A DNA stretch of 64,000 nt from GCA-2705995 sp048267965 (lineage in GTDB: Bacteria; Bacteroidota; Bacteroidia; Flavobacteriales_G; Salibacteraceae): NCBI GenBank assembly GCA_048267965.1, contig JBLWWK010000009.1:51015-115014 (forward strand), given 5' to 3'. The notes under the pieces were generated by a model, which did not search any database, was not told where the DNA came from, and worked only from the letters and a program-made list of their open reading frames with translations. The position numbers and the translations under genes are program-made. Shown one piece after another: positions 1-8,669 of the stretch (within the stretch, counting starts at the first letter, position 1; each line of letters opens with the position of its first letter).

Positions 1-397
1 ATTCGTGATAGCCAATTCTGAGCAAATATTTTCCGAGTAATTTCTTTTTTCCGTTGCCCGGATGAATGATTTCAGACTCGTTTAGTTGTTGATCAGAAAA
101 CTGCAGAACGTTTTGGATAAAGGTTTTTCTATAGGGCTCTGCAAACGTTAATTCATCAGAAACACTAGTGAACGGTCGGTTTTTCCAAGGCGTAGTGTAA
201 TTCGATAAATCACCGTTGTTAATAATGAGATTCCAGCCGTAATCCGCTTCTAAAACGTGTCGTATCATCTCAATGGCAGACATGGCATTTTCATCAGGTT
301 TCCAGTTATAATGGCTTTCAGGAAGTTGATTCCAAAGCAAAATACTTCTGCGTCTGATTTCGGTAAAGTTGAGAACTAGAAGTTCGGCTTGAGTCAT
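1..397 (-). CDS. DinB-like family protein (3' end outside window)
   Basis: The minus strand is open from ATG at 397 to the window edge (132 codons seen, no stop). The translation starts MTQAELLVLNFTEIRRRSIL and contains a DinB/YfiT-type four-helix pattern: IRHVLEADYGW near residues 52-62, with the usual first metal-ligand His, and RIGYHE at the edge, which looks like the second His region. Members of this superfamily include metal-dependent thiol transferases, but no substrate can be inferred here. The promoter side faces a 117-bp gap before the divergent small membrane protein. Confidence 0.75.
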   Translation of the reverse strand, partial: MTQAELLVLNFTEIRRRSILLWNQLPESHYNWKPDENAMSAIEMIRHVLEADYGWNLIINNGDLSNYTTPWKNRPFTSVSDELTFAEPYRKTFIQNVLQFSDQQLNESEIIHPGNGKKKLLGKYLLRIGYHE

Positions 398-514
398 AAA
401 AAGGGGAGTTAGAATTGTAAAAGTTTTTCAAGGTAACGAATTCAGATTATCGAAAATACATGAATTAGCGAATTTATAACAAGCGTACAGCTGTGGGTTT
501 TTTACGTTTGCCAA

Positions 515-892
515 GTGAGCCATTTGCACCATATAACAACCGTAAAGTGGGCTGCCTCTAGCTTGGGGTTGGTGATTTTGTTATTGCTATCACCGTGTAA
601 AGTGCGCAATTTTCTTCAAGATGAACTGGGTATTGCTAAAACCGAGGTTCTCAATAAAAGTCAAACTACACTTTCTTCATCATCGTGCACAGTTTTGGTG
701 CAATCAAAGCTTAAAACGTCTACGAATCGATTATCTCTAGGCAGTTGGTTGGTTTTCTTTGCAGCTGCCGTAGGGTTGCTTTCTATCCATGTGTTTGAGA
801 CTCAGATTTGTAAAGAAGTATCGAAAAAAGGAGAGCGGGTTCCTACCGTTGCCTTGTACATTCTTTTTCAAAATTTACAACTCGATTTATAA
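515..892 (+). CDS. small membrane protein of unknown function
   Basis: A 125-residue product with two hydrophobic segments (about residues 13-27 and 78-92). Between them is a segment with SPCKVRNFLQDELGI and VLNKSQTTLSSSSC, so two cysteines flank a possible exported loop. The start shown is GTG at 515; no ATG exists in the N-terminal part, so the start is uncertain. It lies 194 bp upstream of the DoxD-DoxA fusion and in the same direction, so the two may be linked. One copy of the dispersed GGTAGGAAC element sits inside the gene (839-847, read as Val-Pro-Thr). I do not recognise the family with certainty. Confidence 0.6.
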   Translation: MSHLHHITTVKWAASSLGLVILLLLSPCKVRNFLQDELGIAKTEVLNKSQTTLSSSSCTVLVQSKLKTSTNRLSLGSWLVFFAAAVGLLSIHVFETQICKEVSKKGERVPTVALYILFQNLQLDL

Positions 893-1086
893 AGAATAAA
901 GTAGTAATCTGTTTTTAATCAATGGATTACGGTGTGTTGGTTGTTTTGTGTTCAGCGAAACAACAAGAAGGTTCGAAATTAATTTTTGCCGTTGAAAGCG
1001 CTGTTTTGAGTGTACGTTTTCAAGACAGAATATAGTGATTCAATTCGTTTTCAACGCGTTTATTGTCAAGTTGTAAAGAATTTAAA

Positions 1087-2103
1087 ATGCAAAAGAAAAG
1101 TGTGTATAGCGATGCCGGAATGTTTGCCTTGGCCTTAAGATGGGTAGTAGGGTGGACGTATTTTTCGGCTTTTTGGAGAAGAACGGTTTTGGTCAATAAA
1201 TTAGACCCAGAGCAAGCAGGCTACATCGGTGAGAAGTTTAATCATTTCTTGCCCAATGCTTTAGGGATTAAACCCATTATTCAATATTTGGTAGAAAACC
1301 CTGAAGCATTATGGTTCAGTATGGTGCTTTTTACAGTGATAGAAGGCCTTGTAGGGCTGTTCATGATCTTAGGAATGTTTACTCGTTTAATGAGTATAGG
1401 CGTATTTGGTTTAGCGATGGGAATTTTACTTGGTTCTGGCTGGATTGGCACCACCTGTTTAGACGAATGGCAGATTGGTGTACTCGGTGTAGCCACTGGT
1501 TTTGTTCTCTTTTTAACTGGAAGTGGTCGTTTTTCAATCGATCATTATTGGATGCAAAAACAACTTCCGTTTACACAGAAAAAAGGATTTGCTTGGCTGG
1601 GTTCGGGCACGTTGCCGTTCACCGAAAAGAGGCTTCCTAGATTAACTCTAGTAGGATCCGTTTTTATTCTGGGTCTTACTCTTTTTACCAATCAAGTATT
1701 TCATGGCGGTGTGTGGGGAACCCTTCACAACAAATCGGTGAAGCCACATTTAGAGCTGTCGAATACTCAACTCACACAAGAAATGGTGGCCTTTGATGTC
1801 TACCGAACAGAAGGTGTTGATGTGTACGGTTCGTGGGTAATTGCTATTGAATTATTCAATCAACAGAAGGAACCCGTCTTGCAATATTATCAAGAAGACT
1901 TAGCGATTTTACCCCCTTCATCGATAGAGAATAAATACATCGCAAAAGTTCGATCTGGAAAACATAGTTTGATTGTTCCGCTCGGTGCCAAAGCGAGAAT
2001 CACACTGCCTTTGGAGGTTAAAACGGAATTAACAAAAGGAGAATACACCTTGAAGATTACCGATATAAGTGGTGCGTATTGGGAGCATTCTCTTCGGTAT
2101 TAA
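1087..2103 (+). CDS. DoxD-DoxA fusion (thiosulfate:quinone oxidoreductase-type membrane protein)
   Basis: A 338-residue protein. The N-terminal half has four membrane helices typical of the DoxD/DoxX superfamily, including MFALALRWVVGWTYFSAFW and a helix ending GWIGTTCLDEW. After a fifth helix (LTLVGSVFILGLTLF) comes a soluble beta-rich C-terminal domain resembling DoxA, the other small subunit of archaeal thiosulfate:quinone oxidoreductase. Fused DoxD-DoxA proteins are known in Bacteroidota; the physiological electron donor is usually unproven. ATG at 1087 is preferred to an upstream in-frame TTG at 1063. A strong hairpin terminator follows directly. Confidence 0.8.
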   Translation: MQKKSVYSDAGMFALALRWVVGWTYFSAFWRRTVLVNKLDPEQAGYIGEKFNHFLPNALGIKPIIQYLVENPEALWFSMVLFTVIEGLVGLFMILGMFTRLMSIGVFGLAMGILLGSGWIGTTCLDEWQIGVLGVATGFVLFLTGSGRFSIDHYWMQKQLPFTQKKGFAWLGSGTLPFTEKRLPRLTLVGSVFILGLTLFTNQVFHGGVWGTLHNKSVKPHLELSNTQLTQEMVAFDVYRTEGVDVYGSWVIAIELFNQQKEPVLQYYQEDLAILPPSSIENKYIAKVRSGKHSLIVPLGAKARITLPLEVKTELTKGEYTLKITDISGAYWEHSLRY

Positions 2104-2114
2104 AAGAAAAGAAC

Positions 2115-2153
2115 CAAAATCGGTTGATAGGCTATCAACCGATTTTGCTTTTC
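2115..2153 (+). terminator. rho-independent terminator after the DoxD-DoxA gene
   Basis: Near-perfect inverted repeat CAAAATCGGTTGATAG (2115-2130) / CTATCAACCGATTTTG (2132-2147) followed by CTTTTC, starting 12 nt after the stop codon. The arms are almost contiguous, so the real loop must open a few pairs. Confidence 0.75.
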
Positions 2154-2162
2154 AATACTTTG

Positions 2163-2195
2163 TTTGGAACATTCATTCCATTTTGTATACATTTG
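2163..2195 (+). promoter_or_regulatory. promoter of the TetR gene with embedded operator
   Basis: TTTG at 2163-2166 and TACATTTG at 2188-2195 match the Bacteroidota -33 and -7 boxes with a 21-nt spacer. Transcription would begin about at the GTG start codon (2200), so the mRNA may be nearly leaderless. GGAACATTCATTCC (2166-2179) lies between the boxes and shares AACATTCRTTC with a site upstream of the next gene, which suggests autorepression by the TetR protein. Confidence 0.6.
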
Positions 2196-2199
2196 CAGC

Positions 2200-2748
2200 G
2201 TGTCGAAAAGAGAAGCCATACTACAATCTGCCTTGCAATTACTTACCCATCAAGGAATTCACAATACGCCAATGTCGGCTATAGCGAAAGAAGCAGGCAC
2301 GGGTATGGGTACTATTTACAACTACTTTAAAAACAAAGAAGAGCTCATTAACGCGCTCTACTTGCACATTAAGCAAGAAGAACAATTGGTTTTTGTTCAG
2401 TTTAACGAAGACGAGCCCATCAAAACACAGTTTGAAAAATACTATGTGAAATTTATGGAGTTTTTCATGGAGCATCCTGCTTATTTTAACATCATAGAAC
2501 AATTGCACGCTTCGCCCATTATCACAGAAGAAAGTAGAAGAGAAGGAAGCAAAACCGTGCAGCCTTTTTACCAACTTATTCAATTTGGTCAACAACACCG
2601 CATTATTAAAGAAGTACCAGCCGATGAAATCATGGTTTTTGTAGGCGGTTCTGTTTTTGCCTATTTGCGTTGGTTTTTCAAATCGAATAGCACAGAAAAT
2701 AGACTAGAGAATCAATTACGCTTAGTTTGGGATGCTATAAAAGCTTAA
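2200..2748 (+). CDS. TetR/AcrR-family transcriptional regulator
   Basis: A 182-residue protein starting at GTG 2200 (MSKREAILQSALQLL). The N-terminal helix-turn-helix is clear: TPMSAIAKEAGTGMGTIYNYFKNKEELINALY, about residues 24-55. The C-terminal ligand-binding and dimerisation domain is helical and gives no hint of its ligand. The in-frame ATG at 2164 would place the start upstream of the promoter boxes and was rejected. It precedes a short-chain dehydrogenase in the same direction with a matching operator in the 58-bp gap, so it probably represses itself and that gene. Confidence 0.88.
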   Translation: MSKREAILQSALQLLTHQGIHNTPMSAIAKEAGTGMGTIYNYFKNKEELINALYLHIKQEEQLVFVQFNEDEPIKTQFEKYYVKFMEFFMEHPAYFNIIEQLHASPIITEESRREGSKTVQPFYQLIQFGQQHRIIKEVPADEIMVFVGGSVFAYLRWFFKSNSTENRLENQLRLVWDAIKA

Positions 2749-2766
2749 AAAATTTAACAAATAATT

Positions 2767-2784
2767 GGAATGAACATTCGTTCT
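2767..2784 (+). promoter_or_regulatory. putative TetR operator upstream of the dehydrogenase
   Basis: GAATGAACATTCGTTC (2768-2783) is an imperfect palindrome (12 of 16 positions). It shares AACATTCRTTC with the site in the tetR promoter, so both are candidate binding sites of the same repressor. Confidence 0.5.
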
Positions 2785-2806
2785 AAACAAAAATAAATCA
2801 AAATCA

Positions 2807-3673
2807 ATGAACAAGAAGAAGAACGTTATTATCACGGGAACATCAACAGGAGTAGGTTTGGAGACAGCTATTCTGTTGGCTAAAAACAATTACAAAGTGT
2901 TTGCAACCATGCGCAATCTTGAGAAGGCCACCGCTCTAAAAGAGCGTATAGCTGCCGATCGGCTAGATATTGAATTGCTTGAATTAGATGTTACCAAAAA
3001 AGAATCCATCGATAGAGCCATTACATCGATTATCGAGCAAGACGGGAAAATAGATGTACTCATTAACAATGCTGGCGCTGGTTTTGCCAAAACCACTGAG
3101 CAAGCTAGTGAAGAGGAAATACGCTGGGTAACCGAGGTAAACTATTTAGGAACTGTTTTCACCACCCAAGCGGTATTACCGTATATGCGCAAGCAGAAAT
3201 CGGGAAGAATTATTAACCTTTCATCAGTGGGTGGATTGGTAGGTCAGCCGTTTAACGAGTTGTATTGTGCGGCCAAATTTGCGGTAGAGGGTTTTGCAGA
3301 AGCATTGGCAACCTATGTATCTCCTGCTTTTAACATCAAAATCACCAACGTTGAACCCGGTGGAATACAAACTGAGTTTATGGCCAACGCCATTGAAAAA
3401 ACGGCAGTAAACGGTGAGTTGGTCACTGGTGAATACCAACCCATTTTCGAAAAATACATGGCAGGTAACCAACAACGTGCTCAAGAAGGTGCAGAACAGG
3501 TTTACCAAACGGGAGCAGAGGTAGCCCAAGTTATCTCAGAAGTAGCAGAAAATGAAAATCCTCCGTTGCGCATACGAACTTCAGAATGGGCAGAGAAGTT
3601 TTGTACGCTAAAAACCCAAGCCGACCCAGATGGTACTCAACTGGTGAAACAAATTACCGAAAGTTTTTTGTAG
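2807..3673 (+). CDS. short-chain dehydrogenase/reductase (classical SDR)
   Basis: A 288-residue Rossmann-fold oxidoreductase. Cofactor motif TGTSTGVG is at residues 10-17, NNAG at 87-90, the structural Asn in VNYLG, the catalytic Ser in INLSSVGG (about 139) and YxxxK at Y153/K157. A basic residue after the second strand (ATMRNLEK) points to NADP(H). The substrate is unknown. It lies directly downstream of the tetR gene with a shared operator-like sequence, so expression is probably induced by the TetR ligand, perhaps a reactive carbonyl or xenobiotic (inference). Confidence 0.87.
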   Translation: MNKKKNVIITGTSTGVGLETAILLAKNNYKVFATMRNLEKATALKERIAADRLDIELLELDVTKKESIDRAITSIIEQDGKIDVLINNAGAGFAKTTEQASEEEIRWVTEVNYLGTVFTTQAVLPYMRKQKSGRIINLSSVGGLVGQPFNELYCAAKFAVEGFAEALATYVSPAFNIKITNVEPGGIQTEFMANAIEKTAVNGELVTGEYQPIFEKYMAGNQQRAQEGAEQVYQTGAEVAQVISEVAENENPPLRIRTSEWAEKFCTLKTQADPDGTQLVKQITESFL

Positions 3674-3704
3674 CAGAAAATCAGTTAATTAGGCGATAAA
3701 GATG

Positions 3705-5489
3705 CTAACGAACCACTTTGATTTGAAAAGGAGTTTCGTCTGCATACGTTCCCGAAATGATCATCCAACGAAGCTCATTCGGAGCGGGGAGCTTTAACTT
3801 CTTTCCACTTACTTGAAAAGAATTGAGTTGGGTTCCTACCGGAGAAATAAAAGCAATAGAACGCATCGTTTGTGCGCTCGTAATTTCTATTTGGTTGTGC
3901 GCATTCCAAAAGGCTTTGGGTATGCTTTTTTCGGTAGGAACACGCTCATTACCAGTAGATACTAACTGACAATTGTTGAGTAAACCACGTTGATTTAAAA
4001 TTTGACAAATGGTATTTTTATAAGTACCAGAAAACAGTAAATCTTCGGCTTCGATGAGTAAAACGGCTGCTTGAGACATGCTCATGTTTGCCGAATAATT
4101 GTACATACTTTGAAAAAGTAGTTGATCGGTGTTTTCTCGTCCGATGGCGTTTTGAATAGCCATCATAGCAGCCGACCAAATATCAGCATCTAAGTAAATA
4201 TCACCTTCTAAATCAGTAGGGTAAAAATCATTGGTAGCTACTGTTCTTCCGTCCCAAAACTCGTTGTGACCATCCCAGTTGAACACATCATCAACATTAA
4301 AAACAGTGAATAATTTCGAATGAGAAGCCGCTAAATAATCACCAAATGCTTCGTCAATCGCTCGTCTTTCAACGCCAGAATTGGTTCCAGGTGCTAAACC
4401 ATGACTGAGAGCATGTCCGTATTCATGAATAATTACATCAGCATCTTCGGCATCGTCTACGCCACCCGTTCCGAAATTGAGCACAGGGGGTGAAGTGAAA
4501 AACGAAAACGATGAGTTATCAGAACCGTTTAGCGCATGCGGATCAGCTTGTATGGAGTAATCGACTTCTAAATAGCCTAAGTTTTCAACGTATTGAGCAA
4601 AATGAGAAATGTGATAAACAATCATAAACTGCTCAAATCCAGTAGTGTCTCGGGTGAAATTGAAATTGCCATTCAATGATGTGACTAGTGGTTCAATTGG
4701 AAAAGAATGTTCGTGAATTTGCACATACGGATTACTTAAGTAAAACGTGTCGTTTTCGAAAAAACCTTGACTCTCAACCAACGAACGAGCTTGAGTTAAG
4801 TTAGTAGTGTTTTGATCGTTATTATCGCTCCAAGAACCTCCGTAGATTTGCCCTGTAGGCGTTAATGGATCGGGTAAAAACACATACCCTTTTATGGTCG
4901 TGTCTATTTCTGTAGAATGGTGATTCACAGAAAGTTGTTGACGGCTAACTACACCATTTTCACTTTCTAGAATAGCAATATGTTCTCCGTTAGAATCGAT
5001 CCCCTCTATGTAAACGGTAGGAACCCATTTTCGATTTTTCCAACACCACTTTTTCGAAGTTCGAATTTCTCTTAATCCATCGTGTGCAGTGGGGTTAACT
5101 TCATAAAACTGAGTGGGGCGTTCTGTTGATTGAACCAGCTGATAAAAAGCAGGAGGGAGAAAATAATGAACCAATTGATGCGCAGCATTAAAGTTCAATT
5201 TTAAAGTGAAATCATTGATTTCAATAGATTTAAAACCAATAGAGTAAAGAAGATGTTGCGTTCCTGCTGGAGATGTTTTTTTATGCAATAAATTAAGCTC
5301 AAATCCATCTAAATGAAAGAATTCTTTCAATTCTTGTGTTAATAAATCTGGATGATTCAGACTGAATATTTTACCCGATTTTTCTATTTTGAATAGCGCT
5401 GAATTTTCTCTCTCAATTAAGTTCTGTGCAGAAGATAGCATCGGAGAAATGAGGGCTAAAAATAAAAGAAAGGGGAGTGCTCTACGCAT
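3705..5489 (-). CDS. secreted zinc metalloprotease, fungalysin/thermolysin-like, with T9SS tail
   Basis: A 594-residue exported protein. Residues 1-21 form a signal peptide (MRRALPFLLFLALISPMLSSA). A propeptide-like region of about 200 residues precedes the catalytic domain with zinc motif HEYGH (355-359) and the downstream ligand in IDEAFGDY (E380), a pattern of peptidase families M36/M4. The last 70 residues (SPVGTQLNSFQVSG to IKVVR) look like a degenerate type A T9SS sorting domain, so secretion to the surface or medium is likely. Its start overlaps the stop of yigZ by 8 nt. Two copies of the dispersed element lie inverted within the C-terminal coding part (3832 and 3933). Confidence 0.85.
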   Translation of the reverse strand: MRRALPFLLFLALISPMLSSAQNLIERENSALFKIEKSGKIFSLNHPDLLTQELKEFFHLDGFELNLLHKKTSPAGTQHLLYSIGFKSIEINDFTLKLNFNAAHQLVHYFLPPAFYQLVQSTERPTQFYEVNPTAHDGLREIRTSKKWCWKNRKWVPTVYIEGIDSNGEHIAILESENGVVSRQQLSVNHHSTEIDTTIKGYVFLPDPLTPTGQIYGGSWSDNNDQNTTNLTQARSLVESQGFFENDTFYLSNPYVQIHEHSFPIEPLVTSLNGNFNFTRDTTGFEQFMIVYHISHFAQYVENLGYLEVDYSIQADPHALNGSDNSSFSFFTSPPVLNFGTGGVDDAEDADVIIHEYGHALSHGLAPGTNSGVERRAIDEAFGDYLAASHSKLFTVFNVDDVFNWDGHNEFWDGRTVATNDFYPTDLEGDIYLDADIWSAAMMAIQNAIGRENTDQLLFQSMYNYSANMSMSQAAVLLIEAEDLLFSGTYKNTICQILNQRGLLNNCQLVSTGNERVPTEKSIPKAFWNAHNQIEITSAQTMRSIAFISPVGTQLNSFQVSGKKLKLPAPNELRWMIISGTYADETPFQIKVVR

Positions 5490-6096
5490 TTTTAATGTGC
5501 TTTACGATTACTTCTGGATACGGGTTAAAAGCGTTTTTAAAAGCCTCTTGTTGGTCAAGTTGTAGCTCAATTTCTAATTCACAATCCAGTTCAAATTTCT
5601 GATGTAAGATATTCCAATTCTTCACTTTAGCCAAATGCATTATGGCGTCCATTTGAGCGTACTCAAACTGAACACTGTAGTAAGCATGTACGTGATGCTC
5701 TTCGATTTTGTTGGTTTTAATCGCTTCTTCGGCAGCTGTTTTATAAGCGTTGATTAAGCCCGGAACACCCAATTTAGTTCCTCCGAAATACCGAATTACA
5801 CCGATAAAAGTATTGGTTAAGTTGTACGATTTTATTTGGTTGAGTATAGGCATTCCTGCAGAATTGGAAGGCTCGCCATCGTCATTAGCTCGGTAGAATT
5901 CACCGTTTGGGCCAAATAAATATCCGTAGCACAAGTGTCTAGCTTGGGGATGTTTACTCTTAATTTCTTCAAGAGCTTGTTTAATGTCTTCTTCAGATTT
6001 AACAGGGTAACAAAATCCAATAAATTTACTTCCGCGATCTTTAAAGAGAGATTCTGAAACAAGTGTAGGTTGTAAATAACTGAAAGGTTGGTTCAT
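5482..6096 (-). CDS. yigZ: YigZ/IMPACT family protein
   Basis: A 204-residue protein of the YigZ (UPF0029/IMPACT) family. The N-terminal domain has the conserved RGSKFIGFCYPVKSEEDI, HPQARHLCYGY and NDDGEPSNSAGMPIL segments, followed by RYFGGTKLGVPGLINAY. The C-terminal DUF1949-type domain follows. Eukaryotic IMPACT acts on Gcn2 signalling; bacterial YigZ is sometimes annotated as a peptidase-related or translation-associated protein, without a settled role. It overlaps the metalloprotease start by 8 nt and lies 18 nt downstream of the TPR gene, so they are probably co-transcribed. Confidence 0.9.
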   Translation of the reverse strand: MNQPFSYLQPTLVSESLFKDRGSKFIGFCYPVKSEEDIKQALEEIKSKHPQARHLCYGYLFGPNGEFYRANDDGEPSNSAGMPILNQIKSYNLTNTFIGVIRYFGGTKLGVPGLINAYKTAAEEAIKTNKIEEHHVHAYYSVQFEYAQMDAIMHLAKVKNWNILHQKFELDCELEIELQLDQQEAFKNAFNPYPEVIVKHIKNA

Positions 6097-6114
6097 ACCG
6101 ATAAAAGAGCGAGT

Positions 6115-7587
6115 TTACTTGCGGCTTCCCTTTGCCAGCAAGCGTTGGAAAATAAAGCCTGTTACCAAAATTACCATTAGGTTTAAAACCACTTTAGGAG
6201 CCATTGATAAGTCGTTTTCTTTGAAAAAGAACGAGGTTAAGAAAGAAGACATCAAATAGGCTACCAGTGCAAAAAGAGCCAAAACCAATAACGAGTAAAG
6301 TTGGTTAGAGAAAGAAACCGCTTTAAAAAGATGGAGCAGAATAACAACGAAGAGCACTCCGGCTAAAATGGCATGAATAGTCCAGAATTGTTTCTGCGAT
6401 TCTTTACGCGCAATTTGTTCTTCGATACGTTGCTTTTTTTCTTCTTGGTTTTGTAACTCGTATTGTGATTGAATAACCGCTATTTCTTTTGACTTCTCTA
6501 GGTTGTAAATACTGTCTTTAACGGCAAAGTATTGCTGTTGATATTGAAAAGCTAAGTCGTAGTTTTTGGCTTTTCTTTCAATAGCCGTTAATACTTGGTA
6601 AGCTTGTTTTATATCATCTTTCGACTCAATTTCTTTTGCTACAGATAAAGCATATTGCGCTAATTCTCGAGCTTTCTCTACTTGATCTACATGGTGCAAA
6701 GCTTCTGCTAAGTTGCAATTCACTAAAGTAATACCGCCTTTTGAATTTTCTTGCTCGTATATTTCAAGGGCTTTTTCGTAGTAATAAATAGCGATGTCGT
6801 ATTGGGCTTTGCCAGAGTATAGGCTACCGAGGTTGTTGTTGCTTAAAGCAATGTTGTAAGGATTTACCTCAAGTTCTTCTTCGAGTTTGAGAGATTTTAG
6901 GTAGTAGTCGATTGCCTTGTCGGTATCTCCTTTATTATCGTAAGCTAGGCCAATATTGTTCAAGGCTTGTGCAACTCCCGTTTTATCGCCAATTTCTTCG
7001 TAAATCAGTTGGCAACGCTCAAAGAAATTAAGTGCCTTATCGTATTCTTTTTGGTAATTGTAGATAACCCCAATGTTGTTAAGGGTGTTAGCAATTCCTA
7101 GTTTATCGTTAAGATTCTCTTTGATTTGGAGAGATTTCATGTAGGCTTTAATGGCGTCAGAGAAATCACCTTTTCCATCGTGTGCTAAACCCAGATAGTT
7201 GTAGCATTTTGCAATTCCAACGCTATCTCCAATGGTTTCGTAAGCGGCTAAAGCATTTTCGAAGTGTTTGCTAGCGCTAGAATAATTGCTTTTAATGTAG
7301 TGGTAAACCCCTACGAAAGATTCGCCTAGACCAATTCCCTTAGCAAATTCGATTTCTTTCGAATCATTTAAAATCTGTTTTGCTGTTTCACCAAACTGCT
7401 CAGTGCTATCGTATTTGATGTGCCAAGCATACGTGCTTGTGGCCATAATACGATGAGTGTCAGAAGTGGCAATAGAAATATTTCTTCTCAAGCTATCGAG
7501 CACTGAAGTGCGCGCAAATGTGAAATTTGATAAAAGTGTAAAGAAGAGTAGAACAATACTAAAAACTATGTAGTTAAGCGATTTCAT
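6115..7587 (-). CDS. TPR-repeat membrane protein (sensor-like, no kinase domain)
   Basis: A 490-residue protein with an N-terminal signal peptide, about six tetratricopeptide repeats of the type LGIANTLNNIGVIYNYQKEYDKALNFFERCQLIYEEIGDK (roughly residues 50-330), a charged coiled coil (about 360-395), and three hydrophobic segments near the C-terminus ending in KGSRK. The TPR plus coiled-coil arrangement is that of the sensor half of Bacteroidota TPR histidine kinases and LuxR regulators, but no output domain is present. Its start overlaps the ribD stop by 14 nt. Role unknown. Confidence 0.8.
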   Translation of the reverse strand: MKSLNYIVFSIVLLFFTLLSNFTFARTSVLDSLRRNISIATSDTHRIMATSTYAWHIKYDSTEQFGETAKQILNDSKEIEFAKGIGLGESFVGVYHYIKSNYSSASKHFENALAAYETIGDSVGIAKCYNYLGLAHDGKGDFSDAIKAYMKSLQIKENLNDKLGIANTLNNIGVIYNYQKEYDKALNFFERCQLIYEEIGDKTGVAQALNNIGLAYDNKGDTDKAIDYYLKSLKLEEELEVNPYNIALSNNNLGSLYSGKAQYDIAIYYYEKALEIYEQENSKGGITLVNCNLAEALHHVDQVEKARELAQYALSVAKEIESKDDIKQAYQVLTAIERKAKNYDLAFQYQQQYFAVKDSIYNLEKSKEIAVIQSQYELQNQEEKKQRIEEQIARKESQKQFWTIHAILAGVLFVVILLHLFKAVSFSNQLYSLLVLALFALVAYLMSSFLTSFFFKENDLSMAPKVVLNLMVILVTGFIFQRLLAKGSRK

Positions 7588-8617
7588 TGAAGTACACTTT
7601 AATCGAATCTGAATCTATGCTAGTTGTAAAATTAGGAGATTTCGCTATAGAAGGTGCTTTGGTTCCTTCAGAAATTTCTAATGGTGAAGTTATCTTGTAG
7701 GCAGAGTTCCAGTGATTGGTATCGATAAATTGTTGCAAAGTATACGCTCCACCTTCTACAAGAATACAGCCAATTCTGTTGATATACAAATGTTTCAAGA
7801 TGCTTTTAAGGTTCCAATCTTTGATAGGGTAAAAATGACTGTGGGGTAATTTCTCTACATCCGCTTCTTGAGAATAATACACCCAATAATCAGCTAATCG
7901 ATCGGTGTGTTGCAAGGTTTCTAAGTTGGGGTCGAGCAGTATTTTTTGCGGATTTTTCCCTGGCCAAAGTCGCGTAGTGAGTTGAGGCTGGTCGAGTAGA
8001 AAGGTGTTAGAGCCAATTAAAATTCCATCTACTTCGCTTCTTAGTTGATGCACCCATCTTGAAGTGTGAGTGGTAGAGATTTTGAGCGCTTTTTGCTGCG
8101 GGTTTAAACGAGTGGCGTCAATGAAACCATCAACCGTTTGCGCCCATTTTAAAATAACGTAAGGCAATTGATTTTGGTGGTTAAAAAAGAAACGAGCATT
8201 GATTTTTTGGCATTCTTCTTCGAGAATTCCTACTGAAACATCAATTCCTGCATTTTGGATTCGTTCAATTCCTTTTCCGCTTACTTCGCTAAAAGGGTCT
8301 ACGGTTCCTACTACAACTCGTTGAAAATGGTGTTGAACAATTAAGTCTGAACAAGGAGGTGTTTTTCCAAAATGACTGCATGGTTCTAGGCTAACGTAGA
8401 TGGTAGATTCGGGTAATAACGATTTGTTTTTGACTGAGTTAACGGCATTTACTTCAGCGTGAGGTTGACCGTATTCAGCATGGTAGCCTTCGCCTATTAT
8501 GGTGTTGTTATGAACAATAACAGCACCTACTAACGGATTAGGAAAAGCGAGCGGTTTTCCGTGTTGAGCAAGTTGTAAACATCTCAACATGTAAAATTCG
8601 TCAGTATTCACGTTCAT
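7574..8617 (-). CDS. ribD: bifunctional riboflavin biosynthesis protein RibD
   Basis: A 347-residue protein with an N-terminal deaminase and a C-terminal reductase, catalysing steps two and three of riboflavin synthesis (deamination of the pyrimidine, then NADPH reduction of the ribose). Zinc ligands are visible as HAE (H53, E55 the proton shuttle), C80 and C89 in EPCSHFGKTPPC. The reductase half has KWAQTVDGFID and RSEVDGILIGSNTFLLDQPQLTTR. ATG at 8617 was chosen because an upstream in-frame TTG at 8641 falls inside a promoter box. It diverges from prmC. Confidence 0.93.
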   Translation of the reverse strand: MNVNTDEFYMLRCLQLAQHGKPLAFPNPLVGAVIVHNNTIIGEGYHAEYGQPHAEVNAVNSVKNKSLLPESTIYVSLEPCSHFGKTPPCSDLIVQHHFQRVVVGTVDPFSEVSGKGIERIQNAGIDVSVGILEEECQKINARFFFNHQNQLPYVILKWAQTVDGFIDATRLNPQQKALKISTTHTSRWVHQLRSEVDGILIGSNTFLLDQPQLTTRLWPGKNPQKILLDPNLETLQHTDRLADYWVYYSQEADVEKLPHSHFYPIKDWNLKSILKHLYINRIGCILVEGGAYTLQQFIDTNHWNSAYKITSPLEISEGTKAPSIAKSPNFTTSIDSDSIKVYFNEIA

Positions 8618-8638
8618 TTTAACATTTGTTTGGGAGGT

Positions 8639-8646
8639 CAAAAGTA
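8639..8646 (-). promoter_or_regulatory. -7 box of the ribD operon promoter
   Basis: TACTTTTG on the minus strand is a full match to TAnnTTTG, 21 nt before the chosen ribD ATG. Opposite it, TAATTTCG (8658-8665, plus strand) is a weaker candidate box for prmC. Confidence 0.55.
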
Positions 8647-8669
8647 GGTTTTAATCGTAATTTCGCGCC

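Noticed and set aside
1311..1640. 109-codon frame overlapping the DoxD gene
   Set aside because: Out of frame with a conserved membrane protein and rich in Trp and Arg; no independent support.
2239..2598. 119-codon open frame antisense to the TetR gene
   Set aside because: Fully inside a conserved regulator gene; composition biased to Phe and Asn as expected of an antisense shadow.
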